Below are positions 8,100-16,062 of a stretch of 64,000 nt of DNA, piece by piece; position 1 is the stretch's first letter, and each line of letters starts with the position of its first letter. A model generated the notes under the pieces. The model was not told where the DNA came from and ran no database searches. It saw nothing but the letters and a program-made list of their open reading frames with translations. Position numbers and translations under genes: made by a program. Source of the DNA: Arthrobacter sp. U41 (GTDB lineage Bacteria > Actinomycetota > Actinomycetes > Actinomycetales > Micrococcaceae); contig NZ_CP015732.1 in NCBI RefSeq assembly GCF_001750145.1, positions 1,426,001-1,490,000 of the forward strand. Reading direction: 5' to 3'.

Positions 8100-8613
8100 G
8101 GCTGGTTGGGTCCCCGCGTAGAAGTCGGGGGTCTGTGTGATGGGCTTTGCCGGCGTCGATACCGGAAAATTTCGCCAAAACAGCCGCCTGTCTGTCGGAT
8201 GGGTGGAACCCGGCAGATAACCGCCGTCGTGTCCCTATCCGGCGATAACGTCGCGTCTCTCAATGAGCGGTCGGGCCATCGCGGGGTGACGGGCGGCCAA
8301 TCCTTCGGAGCCGTCACGACGTGAATCGTCCGGCCAAAGTAACAAAGCCATACCCACCCCTTGGGTAGCCACGACCCTACAACGGCCACAGACAACTACC
8401 CGTCAACACCATAAGGTGTGATTCGCGGCGGTATTTGGCGTTGTTCTGTAAGCGGTAAATGCCGGGTGCCCGTTTCGGGTGCCATGTAGTCGACGACGTA
8501 ACGATGGGGCGGCGAGGGCGGCGGCAATGATCCGGCGCCTGCTCTGAGCGACGGCCGGTTCTACGTCCTGGTCTCGAAGTCAACAGGCAACATGGCCAAC
8601 GCCGATGGCGCCC
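8100..8613. other. 514-base gene-free stretch
   Basis: No credible gene is seen on either strand. A short open stretch around 8520-8620 (+) reads LSDGRFYVLVSKSTGNMA, faintly like a lectin or beta-trefoil repeat, but it has no start, no ribosome binding site and runs into the end of the SDR gene. GGGTGCC occurs twice around 8463-8484. The segment looks like rearranged or decayed DNA. Confidence 0.5.
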
Positions 8614-9288
8614 CTACTCCCTGCCGTCCTCGAGCGGGATGAGCATAGTGCGGAACGGGCCCTCGACGGCGTGGAGGCCCCAAATGCGATCGGCGACGTC
8701 GTCGATGCCATTGACAAGCCGAAGCTTAGGAATGCCCCCGGGGATTACGAGTTGCGCGACACGGACGCCCTCACCCTCGAGTGCGTCGTGGAGCATCTCA
8801 CCGTAGGCGCTCTCGGCCGGGAACGCGACCGATGTGCCTGCGAAGTCGGCGCGTGCCTTCACCGAGGTTCCGCCGTTGATCAGGATGATACTGCCGCGTC
8901 CTGCCTGGCGCATCGCTGGTAGCACCGTGCGCACCGCGTGAATGAGCCCGAGAGCCGAGAACCGCAATGCTTCCAGCGCGAGCTCGGGAGTCATGTCGAG
9001 TACCGGCTTCAGGTATTCACGCGCCGGGAGCGGGCTGTACTGCAACGTGGTGATGGATCCCAGTTCTGCCGCGGCACGTGCAAGGGCTTCTTCAAGCGCC
9101 GCCGGTACTAGCACGTCCGCGGCGTAACCACGCGCGGTCAGGCCGCCGGCCTCGAGCTCCGCGGCCATGACGTCAAGCTTCGACTGGTTCCTCGAGATCA
9201 GGGCTATCGAGAAGCCTTCGCGCCCAAACCTTCGCGCAACTGCCGCTCCAAGACCCGGTCCAGCTCCGATGATAGCGATGACAGACAC
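8614..9288 (-). CDS. SDR family protein without the usual YxxxK motif
   Basis: This 224-residue short-chain dehydrogenase-like protein has a clear Rossmann start, IGAGPGLGAAVARRF (from residue 7), and an Arg in SRNQSK that suggests NADPH. In the region where SDR enzymes carry Tyr-x-x-x-Lys it reads SAYGEML, so the lysine is replaced by Leu. It may therefore be a non-classical reductase or a binding protein. The GTG start has AAGGAAC upstream on the minus strand. A 7-bp inverted repeat at 9310-9325 lies just upstream of the start and probably binds a repressor. Confidence 0.8.
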   Translation of the reverse strand: MSVIAIIGAGPGLGAAVARRFGREGFSIALISRNQSKLDVMAAELEAGGLTARGYAADVLVPAALEEALARAAAELGSITTLQYSPLPAREYLKPVLDMTPELALEALRFSALGLIHAVRTVLPAMRQAGRGSIILINGGTSVKARADFAGTSVAFPAESAYGEMLHDALEGEGVRVAQLVIPGGIPKLRLVNGIDDVADRIWGLHAVEGPFRTMLIPLEDGRE

Positions 9289-9309
9289 GGTGGGTTCCTT
9301 CGATTGATT

Positions 9310-9325
9310 TATTGTCTTGACAATA
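9310..9325. promoter_or_regulatory. palindromic operator candidate upstream of the SDR gene
   Basis: Arms TATTGTC and GACAATA are a perfect 7-bp inverted repeat with a two-base spacer, 22 bases from the GTG of the SDR gene at 9288. Size and position fit a TetR- or MarR-type operator over the promoter. No regulator gene is left on the divergent side (9330-9660), which looks like a deletion junction. Confidence 0.5.
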
Positions 9326-9659
9326 GCGCGGTCAGGTTGGGCGACATTTTGTCGGCATCACCGTCGACAAACCCGAACCCCTGTGAGTCTAGTTCACGTC
9401 ATCACTCCTCACGAGCGCGCGCCTCAGCTGGAGAGCTCGGCCGATCGGTGCCGAGCTCAGGCGAACCGCCTAACCCGCGGTCGTCAAGGTGCTCGGGACG
9501 CGGATTAGTCAAGCCAGACTGTCCGCCGGCCAACCATAGTTCACGGGCTGGCCCAGATGACGCGCCACGTGCTCAAGAAGCTCGGTCTCGAATCGGGGGC
9601 ACGCCGGCCTTGGAACAGGACAGCAGCCAAAAACGCAATTTGACGCCTATAGGAGCATC
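9326..9659. other. gene-free junction sequence
   Basis: No supported gene. A divergent regulator of the SDR gene would be expected here but none is readable in any frame. The segment runs straight into the linker of a rhodanese protein whose upstream domain is missing, so it probably contains a recombination breakpoint near 9650. Confidence 0.5.
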
Positions 9660-10340
9660 ATGGGCGTCGCCAATGCCGCCGGTCCCGGCCCAGCGGACCT
9701 GGCCGTCCCGGAATCGCTGGACCCCTCGGAACTCACGCGGCGCCTGGCGGCCGACGAGTGGGTGGTGGACCTGCGCCGCCGCGTGGCCTTCGCAAGCAAC
9801 CACCTGCTGGGCAGCGTGAGCTTCGAATACGGCACCAGCTTCAGCACCTACCTGGGCTGGATCCTGCCCTGGGGCGAGCAGCTGACCCTGGTGGGATCCC
9901 GCGACGACGTGGAAAACGCCATCCGAGACCTCTCGCGGATCGGCATCGAGTCCACGGACGCCGCCCTCGGAACGGACCCGCACGCCCTGGCGCCCCGCGC
10001 CGCGCTCGCCTCCTATCCCCGCGTCGGCTGGGACGGGATGCTGGCGGGCCGCGCTCCCGGGGACACCGTCATCGACGTCCGCCGGGCCGACGAATTCGCC
10101 GCCTCGCGCGTGGCCGGAGCGGTCAATGTCCCGCTGCACGACCTGCTGCGGCAGCTGGATTCCGTCCCCGCAGGGAAGCTGTGGGTGCACTGCACCTCCG
10201 GCTACCGGGCAGGCATCGCCGCGAGCCTGCTGCAGCGCGCCGGCAGGGATGTGGTCCACATCGAAGCCAACTTCGACGACGCCGGGCCCGCCGGAATCCC
10301 GGTGGACGCCGGCGGGGATCCCTCGGCCTCCCCGGACTGA
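9660..10340 (+). CDS. tandem rhodanese protein, probably lacking an N-terminal metallo-beta-lactamase domain
   Basis: The 226 residues contain two rhodanese domains. The first (about 25-95) has no catalytic Cys; the second (about 125-205) has the active-site loop HCTSGYRAG with the sulfur-carrying Cys. This tail, including VVDLRRRVAFASNHLLGSVSFE, is what I know from actinobacterial MBL-fold persulfide-dioxygenase-like fusions of about 460 residues, where a metallo-beta-lactamase domain comes first. Here the frame begins in the inter-domain linker (MGVANAAGPGPADL). AGGAG sits four bases before the ATG and could drive translation of the fragment. It may be a functional rhodanese or a decapitated gene. 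Confidence 0.75.
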   Translation: MGVANAAGPGPADLAVPESLDPSELTRRLAADEWVVDLRRRVAFASNHLLGSVSFEYGTSFSTYLGWILPWGEQLTLVGSRDDVENAIRDLSRIGIESTDAALGTDPHALAPRAALASYPRVGWDGMLAGRAPGDTVIDVRRADEFAASRVAGAVNVPLHDLLRQLDSVPAGKLWVHCTSGYRAGIAASLLQRAGRDVVHIEANFDDAGPAGIPVDAGGDPSASPD

Positions 10341-10395
10341 ACCAGACATCCCGCTCCGAAACACTGGGGCGCCGGCCGGCGTTCTCTGGCAGAGT

Positions 10396-11406
10396 ATGAG
10401 CATGCTCACAGTTATTGGTGAGGGCCTGGTTGATGTGGTCCAGCGTTCCTCCGGTATCCAGGCCCATGTCGGCGGAAGCCCCCTCAACGTCGCCGTGGGT
10501 CTGGCCCGGCTCGACCATCCGGTCCAGTTCATCGGCCGCTACGGCCGCGACGCCTACGGTGAAGCCGTGGCGGCCCACCTGAAGTCCAGTTCGGTGCTGC
10601 TCCCGCTGGGCCCGGACGAGCTCCCCACGTCCGTGGCCACCGCCCTGATCGACGACGACGGCTCCGCCAGCTACACTTTCGAGCTCGCCTGGCAGCTGCC
10701 CGGGCTCGCGGACAGCCTGCCGTTCATGCTGCAGGCAACGACGCTGCTGCACACCGGCTCGATCGCCACGATGCTGGCTCCCGGAGCCGCCGAGGTGCTC
10801 AGTGCCGTCGAACATGCCCATCCCCAGGCCACCATCAGCTTCGACCCCAACTGCCGGCCCAGCATCATCACCGACGTGGACTACGCGCGGCGGCAGGCGG
10901 AAAAGTTCGTCACCCTCGCCGACGTGGTCAAGGCATCGGACGAGGATCTGCAGTGGCTCTACCCGGGCGAGGATCCGCTGGATTCGGCCCGGCGCTGGCT
11001 TTCGCTCGGCGGCTCGGCAGGACCCGCCCTGGTGGTGGTCACCCGCGGGGCCCGGGGCCCCTGGGGCGTGAATGCGGCCGGCGAAGCGCACTTCCCGGCA
11101 CCGTCCGTTAAAGTGGCGGACACCGTCGGCGCCGGGGATTCCTTCATGGCGGCGCTGCTTTCCGCGCTGGTGGACCTGGGCCTGGACGGGGCGCAGAACC
11201 GCAAGGACCTGCGCGAACTCTCCGCCGAAAGCCTCCGTGAACTCCTGGCCCACGCAGCCCGGGCCGCCGCGGTCACCGTTTCCCGGCCCGGCGCCAACCC
11301 GCCCACCCGTGCGGAACTGAAACGGATGGAACTCGGCACGCAGGCGCGGCACCCTGCGGAAACCGCGGGCAGCAACCCCGAAAGTGCAAAACTCCCCAGC
11401 AACTGA
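10396..11406 (+). CDS. PfkB-family carbohydrate kinase (fructokinase-like)
   Basis: This ribokinase-fold sugar kinase of about 336 residues has GGSPLNVAVGLARL near residue 30 and the anion-hole/catalytic motif DTVGAGDSFMAALLSAL near residue 240, with the catalytic Asp in GAGDS. It should phosphorylate a free sugar, most likely fructose; the substrate is inferred from family only. Two ATG codons compete, at 10396 and 10402; CAGAGT at 10390-10395 is six bases before the second, the spacing of a leaderless start. An upstream in-frame extension exists but lies in the rhodanese gene and has no kinase character. The next gene follows after nine bases. Confidence 0.88.
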   Translation: MSMLTVIGEGLVDVVQRSSGIQAHVGGSPLNVAVGLARLDHPVQFIGRYGRDAYGEAVAAHLKSSSVLLPLGPDELPTSVATALIDDDGSASYTFELAWQLPGLADSLPFMLQATTLLHTGSIATMLAPGAAEVLSAVEHAHPQATISFDPNCRPSIITDVDYARRQAEKFVTLADVVKASDEDLQWLYPGEDPLDSARRWLSLGGSAGPALVVVTRGARGPWGVNAAGEAHFPAPSVKVADTVGAGDSFMAALLSALVDLGLDGAQNRKDLRELSAESLRELLAHAARAAAVTVSRPGANPPTRAELKRMELGTQARHPAETAGSNPESAKLPSN

Positions 11407-11415
11407 AAGGCAGCC

Positions 11416-11928
11416 ATGACACACCACGATGCCCCGTCCTTCCGCGTCAGCAGTGAGTCATTCCAGGACGGCCAGATCCTGCCGCCGGCCCAGCGCGGCG
11501 CCGCAGCCGGGGCGGGCGCGAAGGACGAGTCCCCGCAGCTGAGCTGGAGCGGCGCCCCGGCCGGGACCTTGAGCTATGCCGTGACCATGTTCGACCCCGA
11601 CGCCCCGGGCCGCGGCGGATTCTGGCACTGGGCCGTGCTCGACCTTCCCGCAGACGTCACGTCCCTGCCGGCCGGGGCGGGATCGCGCCAGACCGGGCAC
11701 CTGCCGCCCGGCGCCTTCCAGCTGAGGAACGACGGCGGTGCCCCCGGCTATCTGGGGGCTGCGCCGCCCAAGGGCCACGGGCCGCACCGGTACATCGTCA
11801 CGGTCCACGCCCTCGACGTCGCGCACACGGGGCTCGACGCCGGAGCCCACCCCGCCAAACTCGAAGCCAAGCTCGCCCCGCACACCCTGGCCAAGGCGAC
11901 CCTGACCGGCGTCTACGAGCGGCGCTAG
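11416..11928 (+). CDS. YbhB/YbcL family Raf-kinase-inhibitor-like protein
   Basis: This 170-residue protein is a bacterial phosphatidylethanolamine-binding-protein homologue, with the ligand-pocket motifs DPDAPGRGGFWHWAVLDLP and GPHRYIVTVHALDV. No signal peptide is present, so it is cytosolic. The biochemical role of the bacterial family is not settled. GAAAGG lies before the ATG and the gene follows the PfkB kinase after nine bases, so they may be co-transcribed, though no functional link is evident. Confidence 0.88.
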   Translation: MTHHDAPSFRVSSESFQDGQILPPAQRGAAAGAGAKDESPQLSWSGAPAGTLSYAVTMFDPDAPGRGGFWHWAVLDLPADVTSLPAGAGSRQTGHLPPGAFQLRNDGGAPGYLGAAPPKGHGPHRYIVTVHALDVAHTGLDAGAHPAKLEAKLAPHTLAKATLTGVYERR

Positions 11929-12093
11929 GCACGGGCCGCGCTGGCCCGCCTGCGCCCGCTCCCGCCGAGATCGCGGGTAGCCTTCGACGGAGCTGTTTCG
12001 TTCCGGCGAACGGGCACGTTTTCCGCGGTTTCGGTGCCGGGGAGCGTCGCCCGGGACGGAGCCCGCCCCGGCACCGCCACGTAGACTGGCAGT

Positions 12094-12912
12094 ATGCGGC
12101 TGGTAGCAAGTGACATTGACGGAACGATCCTCGGCCACGACGGCAAAATCAGTGACCGTACCATCCGCGCGTTCCACGCCTGCCGGGCCGCCGGGATCGA
12201 ACTTGTCTTCGTCACGGGACGCCCGCCGCGCTGGCTGCACCCGCTCCAGGAACAGCTGGGCCACACCGGCACCGTCATCTGCTCCAACGGCGCCGTCGTC
12301 TGGGACCTTGAGGCGGACCGCATGGTCTCTGCCCGTGCGCTGCAGCTCGACGCCATCTTCGAGGCCCGCCGCATCATCCAGCGGCTGCGCCCGTCCGCGC
12401 TTTTTGCCGCCGAGACCCTGACCGGTTTCCACCTGGAACCAGGGTTTCTCGAGAACGGCTCCAGCCGGCTGCTTGCCGAGTTCACCCCGGCGCCGCTGCA
12501 CACCACGCTCACCGCCTCGGATTCGGTGGTGAAGTTCCTCGCCGTGGTCCGGGAGGGCTCGGCCGACGATTTCCTGGCCGAAGTCACGCCCGCCGTCGCC
12601 CACCTGGCCGCGGCAACCCACTCGGCGCCGAACATCGCGATGCTGGAACTCTCCCTGCCCGGCGTCAACAAGGCAGTCACGCTCGCCGAATACGCGGCGG
12701 CCCTTGGGGTCGACTCCGCCGACGTCGTGGCCTTCGGGGACATGCCCAACGACATCGAGATGCTGCGCTGGGCCGGCGACGGGTACGCGATGGCCAGCGG
12801 CCACCCGGAGGCGATCCTCGCCGCCGGGCAGCAGGCGCCGCACTTCGACGACGACGGCGTCGCTAAGATCCTCGAGGCCAAGCTCGCAGCCCTGGGCGTC
12901 CGGCTGCCCTGA
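12094..12912 (+). CDS. HAD-family phosphatase, Cof type
   Basis: A class IIB HAD phosphatase of 272 residues. The nucleophile motif is SDIDGTIL (Asp 7 and Asp 9), the second motif VTGRPP, and the metal-binding motif FGDMPNDIEML is near residue 212. Members dephosphorylate sugar phosphates, nucleotides or flavin precursors; the substrate is open. TAGACT (12082-12087) ends six bases before the ATG and no Shine-Dalgarno is seen, which fits a leaderless transcript. Confidence 0.88.
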   Translation: MRLVASDIDGTILGHDGKISDRTIRAFHACRAAGIELVFVTGRPPRWLHPLQEQLGHTGTVICSNGAVVWDLEADRMVSARALQLDAIFEARRIIQRLRPSALFAAETLTGFHLEPGFLENGSSRLLAEFTPAPLHTTLTASDSVVKFLAVVREGSADDFLAEVTPAVAHLAAATHSAPNIAMLELSLPGVNKAVTLAEYAAALGVDSADVVAFGDMPNDIEMLRWAGDGYAMASGHPEAILAAGQQAPHFDDDGVAKILEAKLAALGVRLP

Positions 12913-13072
12913 CCGGACGTCGGGCGGCTCTGGCCAGCCCGCAGGCCACTGCTTTGCGCACGGGACGCCGCCCCGCACGGACACCGGACTCCCAGCTGAG
13001 AGTCAACTAATGTTCACCTTGGCGCCCTACGCTGAAATCTCACGACGGATCAGCTGACTGACGGTGGGAATC

Positions 13073-13321
13073 ATGGCCAAGTACCGCACGGAAAAGACGG
13101 ACGAAACTCCCCTGCGCCGGGTTGCGCCGGACGCACACTGGCAGAGCCTGCAGCAGGGTGACCGCGTCAGCGTCCGGCTGGCTCCCGGCTTCGAAACCGA
13201 AGGCCTCGTGGACGCCGTCACCGCGGACCACACAGCAGTATGGGTGCACCTCGACGGCGGCCGTGGCCGCACGCTTCTGCATTGCAGCGACGGCGTGGAA
13301 ATACTCCCGCCCGCGAACTGA
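13073..13321 (+). CDS. small hypothetical protein, 82 aa
   Basis: ATG 13073 is preceded by GGTGGGA; an in-frame GTG at 13064 is less likely. The product is soluble, with a C-terminal half of short beta strands (VSVRLAPG, TAVWVHLDGGRGRTLLHCSDG) that suggests an SH3-like or DUF-type small barrel. I do not recognise a named function. The gene stands alone 48 bases before the GDPD gene. Confidence 0.6.
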   Translation: MAKYRTEKTDETPLRRVAPDAHWQSLQQGDRVSVRLAPGFETEGLVDAVTADHTAVWVHLDGGRGRTLLHCSDGVEILPPAN

Positions 13322-13369
13322 TCCCTGGCCCCACCACCCCGCAGTCCGGGGCTCCGCTAGGCTTCAGGA

Positions 13370-14170
13370 GTGAGCACTCCGCACCCCTTCTTTGCCGCCG
13401 GTGACGGGCCGGAGTTTCCCGTGGCCATGGCCCACCGCGGCTTCTCCCCGGACGGGCTGGAAAACACCATGGCGGCGTTCCGCGCCGCCGTCGAACTCGG
13501 CTTCCGGCATTTGGAGACGGACGTGCACACCACCGCCGACGGAGTCCTGCTGCTGTTCCACGACGAAACCCTGGACCGGGTCACGGATGGCCGCGGAAGG
13601 ATCTCCGAGCTCACGGCCGAGACCGTGGCGCTGGCGCGAATCGGCGGCGCGGAGCCCATCCCGCTGCTTGCGGAACTCGCCACAGCCTTCCCGGACGTCC
13701 GGATCAACCTCGACGTCAAGGACTGGAACTCGGTGGACACCCTGGCTGCGGCGATCGAACGGTACAGCCTGCATGACCGCGTGCTGATCGCCAGCTTCTC
13801 GGACCGCCGGCGCCGGGCCGTGCTCAGACAGCTGAGCCGCCCCGCCGCGAGCTCGGCCGGTATGGTGTCCAACGCCCTCTTTGTCCTGCTTGGCCCGGTC
13901 CTCCCGGCGCCCCTGCTGCGCCTCACGGCGGGACGGGCGCTCCGCGGCGTCCAGGCTCTGCAGGTGCCGGTCAGCTACGGTGGCGTGACCGTGGTGAGCC
14001 CCGGATTCGTCCGGCGCGCCCACCTGCACGGGCTGCAGGTGCACGTCTGGACCGTCAACGATCCCGCGGAAATGCACCGGCTGCTCGACCTCGGCGTCGA
14101 CGGGATCGTCACCGACCGCGCGGACCTGCTCAAGGCAGTCCTGCAGGAGCGCGGCCGGTGGAAAGACTGA
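13370..14170 (+). CDS. glycerophosphodiester phosphodiesterase
   Basis: This 266-residue TIM-barrel enzyme hydrolyses glycerophosphodiesters to glycerol 3-phosphate and an alcohol. It shows the full GDPD set: AHRGFSPDGLENTMAAF (metal and catalytic His), LETDVHTTADG, FHDETLDRVTDG and, near the end, VHVWTVNDPAEMHRLLDLGVDG. No signal peptide, so cytosolic. The GTG start has TAGGCT (13358-13363) exactly six bases upstream, suggesting leaderless transcription; an AGGAG directly abuts the start and is too close to act as a ribosome binding site. Confidence 0.93.
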   Translation: MSTPHPFFAAGDGPEFPVAMAHRGFSPDGLENTMAAFRAAVELGFRHLETDVHTTADGVLLLFHDETLDRVTDGRGRISELTAETVALARIGGAEPIPLLAELATAFPDVRINLDVKDWNSVDTLAAAIERYSLHDRVLIASFSDRRRRAVLRQLSRPAASSAGMVSNALFVLLGPVLPAPLLRLTAGRALRGVQALQVPVSYGGVTVVSPGFVRRAHLHGLQVHVWTVNDPAEMHRLLDLGVDGIVTDRADLLKAVLQERGRWKD

Positions 14171-14188
14171 CCCAGCCTGGAAAACCGG

Positions 14189-15148
14189 TCAGGAACCGAG
14201 CTCCATCATCAGTGGCGGCAGCTCCTCCGTGAGTTCGCGGGCGAGGTAGCCGAGACCGCCCAGCCGGCTCGCGAGCCGGTCCCCGGCGCTCGCATGCAGA
14301 TGCGTGCCCCAGCAGACGGCCTGGGCGTCCGCGGTTCCGCGCGCCCGAAGACCGGCAATCGTCCCGGACAACACATCGCCGGAACCCGACGTGCCAAGGC
14401 CGCTGTGTCCGGTGGTGATTTCCCAGAGCGTGGCCCCGGTCCCGCCGCCGTGGGTGTCGTCGGCCCCGCCGGCATCCCCGGCCGGCCGCGCGATAACCCC
14501 CTGGCAGCTCACCACGGCGCCATACTTCTCCGCGAGCTCCGGCACGTCCCGGGCCAGCTCCCCGGTCTCGTGCCCCAGCAGGATGCCCGCCTCGGTGACA
14601 TTCGGGGTCAGGATCAGCCGGCCCGCCCAGGGGTCCAGCTCCCCGGCCAGCTCGGGCAGGCTGCCCAGGGCAAAGGCGTCGAGGATGATGGCCGGCGGCC
14701 GATTCCCTGCCGGCACCTTGAGGAGTCCGCGGAGCAACGCGGTGGCCTCGTCCTTGTCATCGAGCCCCGGCCCGATCAGCACCGCGTCCGCGGCTTCGAC
14801 CGCTGAGGCGAGGACGGCGGCCGCCGAAGAGCCCTTGACCGTGCCCGACGCGGTTTCCGGCAACCTGAGCACGCCCGCCTCGGGCAGCGCGACTGCCAGT
14901 TGTACAGCAACCGATTCCGCAACGGCCAGGGTCAGCCGTCCGGCGCCGGAGCGCAGCGCGGCCACCCCGGCGAGCAGCGCGGCGCCCGGCGTCATCCGCG
15001 CGCCGCCGATCACCAGCACCGATCCGCGGTCGTCCTTGCCCGAGCCGCCGCCGGGCAACGGCCAGGCCCGCAGCAGGGTGGGTGTCACGGGCTGAGGGTG
15101 GCCCGGCTTCTGTCCGCCCCCGGGGGCAGCCTTACCGCGGGTGGACAT
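14189..15148 (-). CDS. nnrD: ADP-dependent NAD(P)H-hydrate dehydratase
   Basis: This 319-residue ribokinase-like protein repairs hydrated NAD(P)H (NADHX) using ADP or ATP. Family motifs seen are GSVLVIGGARMTPGAALLAGVAALRSGAG split over residues 45-73, VLIGPGL, ILDAFAL, LTPNVTEAG and the catalytic GSGDVLSG. The N-terminal epimerase domain found in bifunctional forms is absent, so NnrE would be encoded elsewhere. The start overlaps the end of the histidine phosphatase gene by 17 bases, indicating coupled translation. Confidence 0.88.
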   Translation of the reverse strand: MSTRGKAAPGGGQKPGHPQPVTPTLLRAWPLPGGGSGKDDRGSVLVIGGARMTPGAALLAGVAALRSGAGRLTLAVAESVAVQLAVALPEAGVLRLPETASGTVKGSSAAAVLASAVEAADAVLIGPGLDDKDEATALLRGLLKVPAGNRPPAIILDAFALGSLPELAGELDPWAGRLILTPNVTEAGILLGHETGELARDVPELAEKYGAVVSCQGVIARPAGDAGGADDTHGGGTGATLWEITTGHSGLGTSGSGDVLSGTIAGLRARGTADAQAVCWGTHLHASAGDRLASRLGGLGYLARELTEELPPLMMELGS

Positions 15149-15911
15149 TGGTATCTCCAGCGTGTTCGGTCACGGGGACTCCCTCGTTCATCAGGTGGTC
15201 TGCCATATTGAAGCTCTCGAGTTGCCACGGACCCGTGCCGCCCGGCCGGACGAAGCGGCTGACGGAGGCGTTGAGAATCGCGGACGTGGCGGCGATGTCC
15301 AGCACTTCGCGTTCCGTCAGCCCCTCCAGGATGTAACGGAACAGCACAATGATGGCATCGTGGCAGACCAGCAGCACACGCTGGCCGGAGTACAGCCGGT
15401 CCAGGTCGGCCAGCAGGGAGCGCAGCCGCAGCACGACGTCGGCCCAGGATTCGCCACCGGGCGGGCGGTAATAGAACTTGCCCAGCCAGCGCCGGCGCTC
15501 CGCCTCCTGCGGAAGCCTCGCCTCCACGCCGGCGGAGGTGAGCATGTCCAGGATGCCGAGCTCGCGGTCACGCAACCGTTCATCCAGCACGGGCTCTGTC
15601 TGCCAGCCCCCGGTGTGGACGGCCAGTTCCGCCGTCTGCCGGGCCCGGAGATAGGGCGAGGACACGACCGCGGCACGCCGGTCCGCCGGAAACCCGGCGA
15701 GCAGGCGGCCCAGGGCCAGCGCCTGCTCGCGCCCGGTGCCGGATAGCTCGACGTCGGCGTCCCGGGCCGGAACGTTGATGACATGGGCCCCGGACTGGTG
15801 TGCCAGCGTGGCGGCCACGTTACCCTGGCTCTCGCCGTGCCGGACGAGCAGAAGCTCGGTCATTCCGGGCAGGGCGGTCATGCCCTGCCGGGTCGTTCCG
15901 TTTTCGTTCAC
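15132..15911 (-). CDS. histidine phosphatase family protein
   Basis: A phosphoglycerate-mutase-like phosphatase of 259 residues with LLVRHGESQGN (phosphorylated His in RHG), SSPYLRARQTAE and the second catalytic His in LLVCHDAIIV. GTG 15911 was chosen because AGGGGG precedes it and upstream codons encode a Pro/Gly repeat unlike the family. Substrate unknown. It is the first gene of a two-gene unit with nnrD. The divergent neighbour is glycerate kinase, 151 bases away. Confidence 0.85.
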   Translation of the reverse strand: MNENGTTRQGMTALPGMTELLLVRHGESQGNVAATLAHQSGAHVINVPARDADVELSGTGREQALALGRLLAGFPADRRAAVVSSPYLRARQTAELAVHTGGWQTEPVLDERLRDRELGILDMLTSAGVEARLPQEAERRRWLGKFYYRPPGGESWADVVLRLRSLLADLDRLYSGQRVLLVCHDAIIVLFRYILEGLTEREVLDIAATSAILNASVSRFVRPGGTGPWQLESFNMADHLMNEGVPVTEHAGDTNVHPR

Positions 15912-15982
15912 CGTTGCCCCCTGAGTCGGGTCGATCGAGTGTGGCTGCCACGTTACTACCGACGCCGGGGCCTGTCGCCGCT

Positions 15983-16030
15983 GCCCCGGCGTCGATCCTC
16001 GCCCCGGCGTCGATCCTCGCCCCGGGGTCG
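15983..16030. repeat. 18-bp tandem repeat, 2.6 copies
   Basis: The unit GCCCCGGCGTCGATCCTC occurs at 15983-16000 and 16001-16018, followed by a partial copy from 16019. It lies in the divergent promoter region between the histidine phosphatase and glycerate kinase genes. Confidence 0.75.
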
Positions 16031-16062
16031 GTCCGGGTCCCGGGTGCTGGCAGGATGGAACC

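Noticed and set aside
8100..8613. Possible lectin-like or insertion-element remnant
   Set aside because: The faint similarity (SDGRFYVLVSKSTGN) is too short and has no start or family motif; no element ends were found.
10126..10395. In-frame upstream extension of the PfkB kinase
   Set aside because: It overlaps the rhodanese gene in another frame and has no kinase similarity; the ATG at 10396 or 10402 fits the family start.
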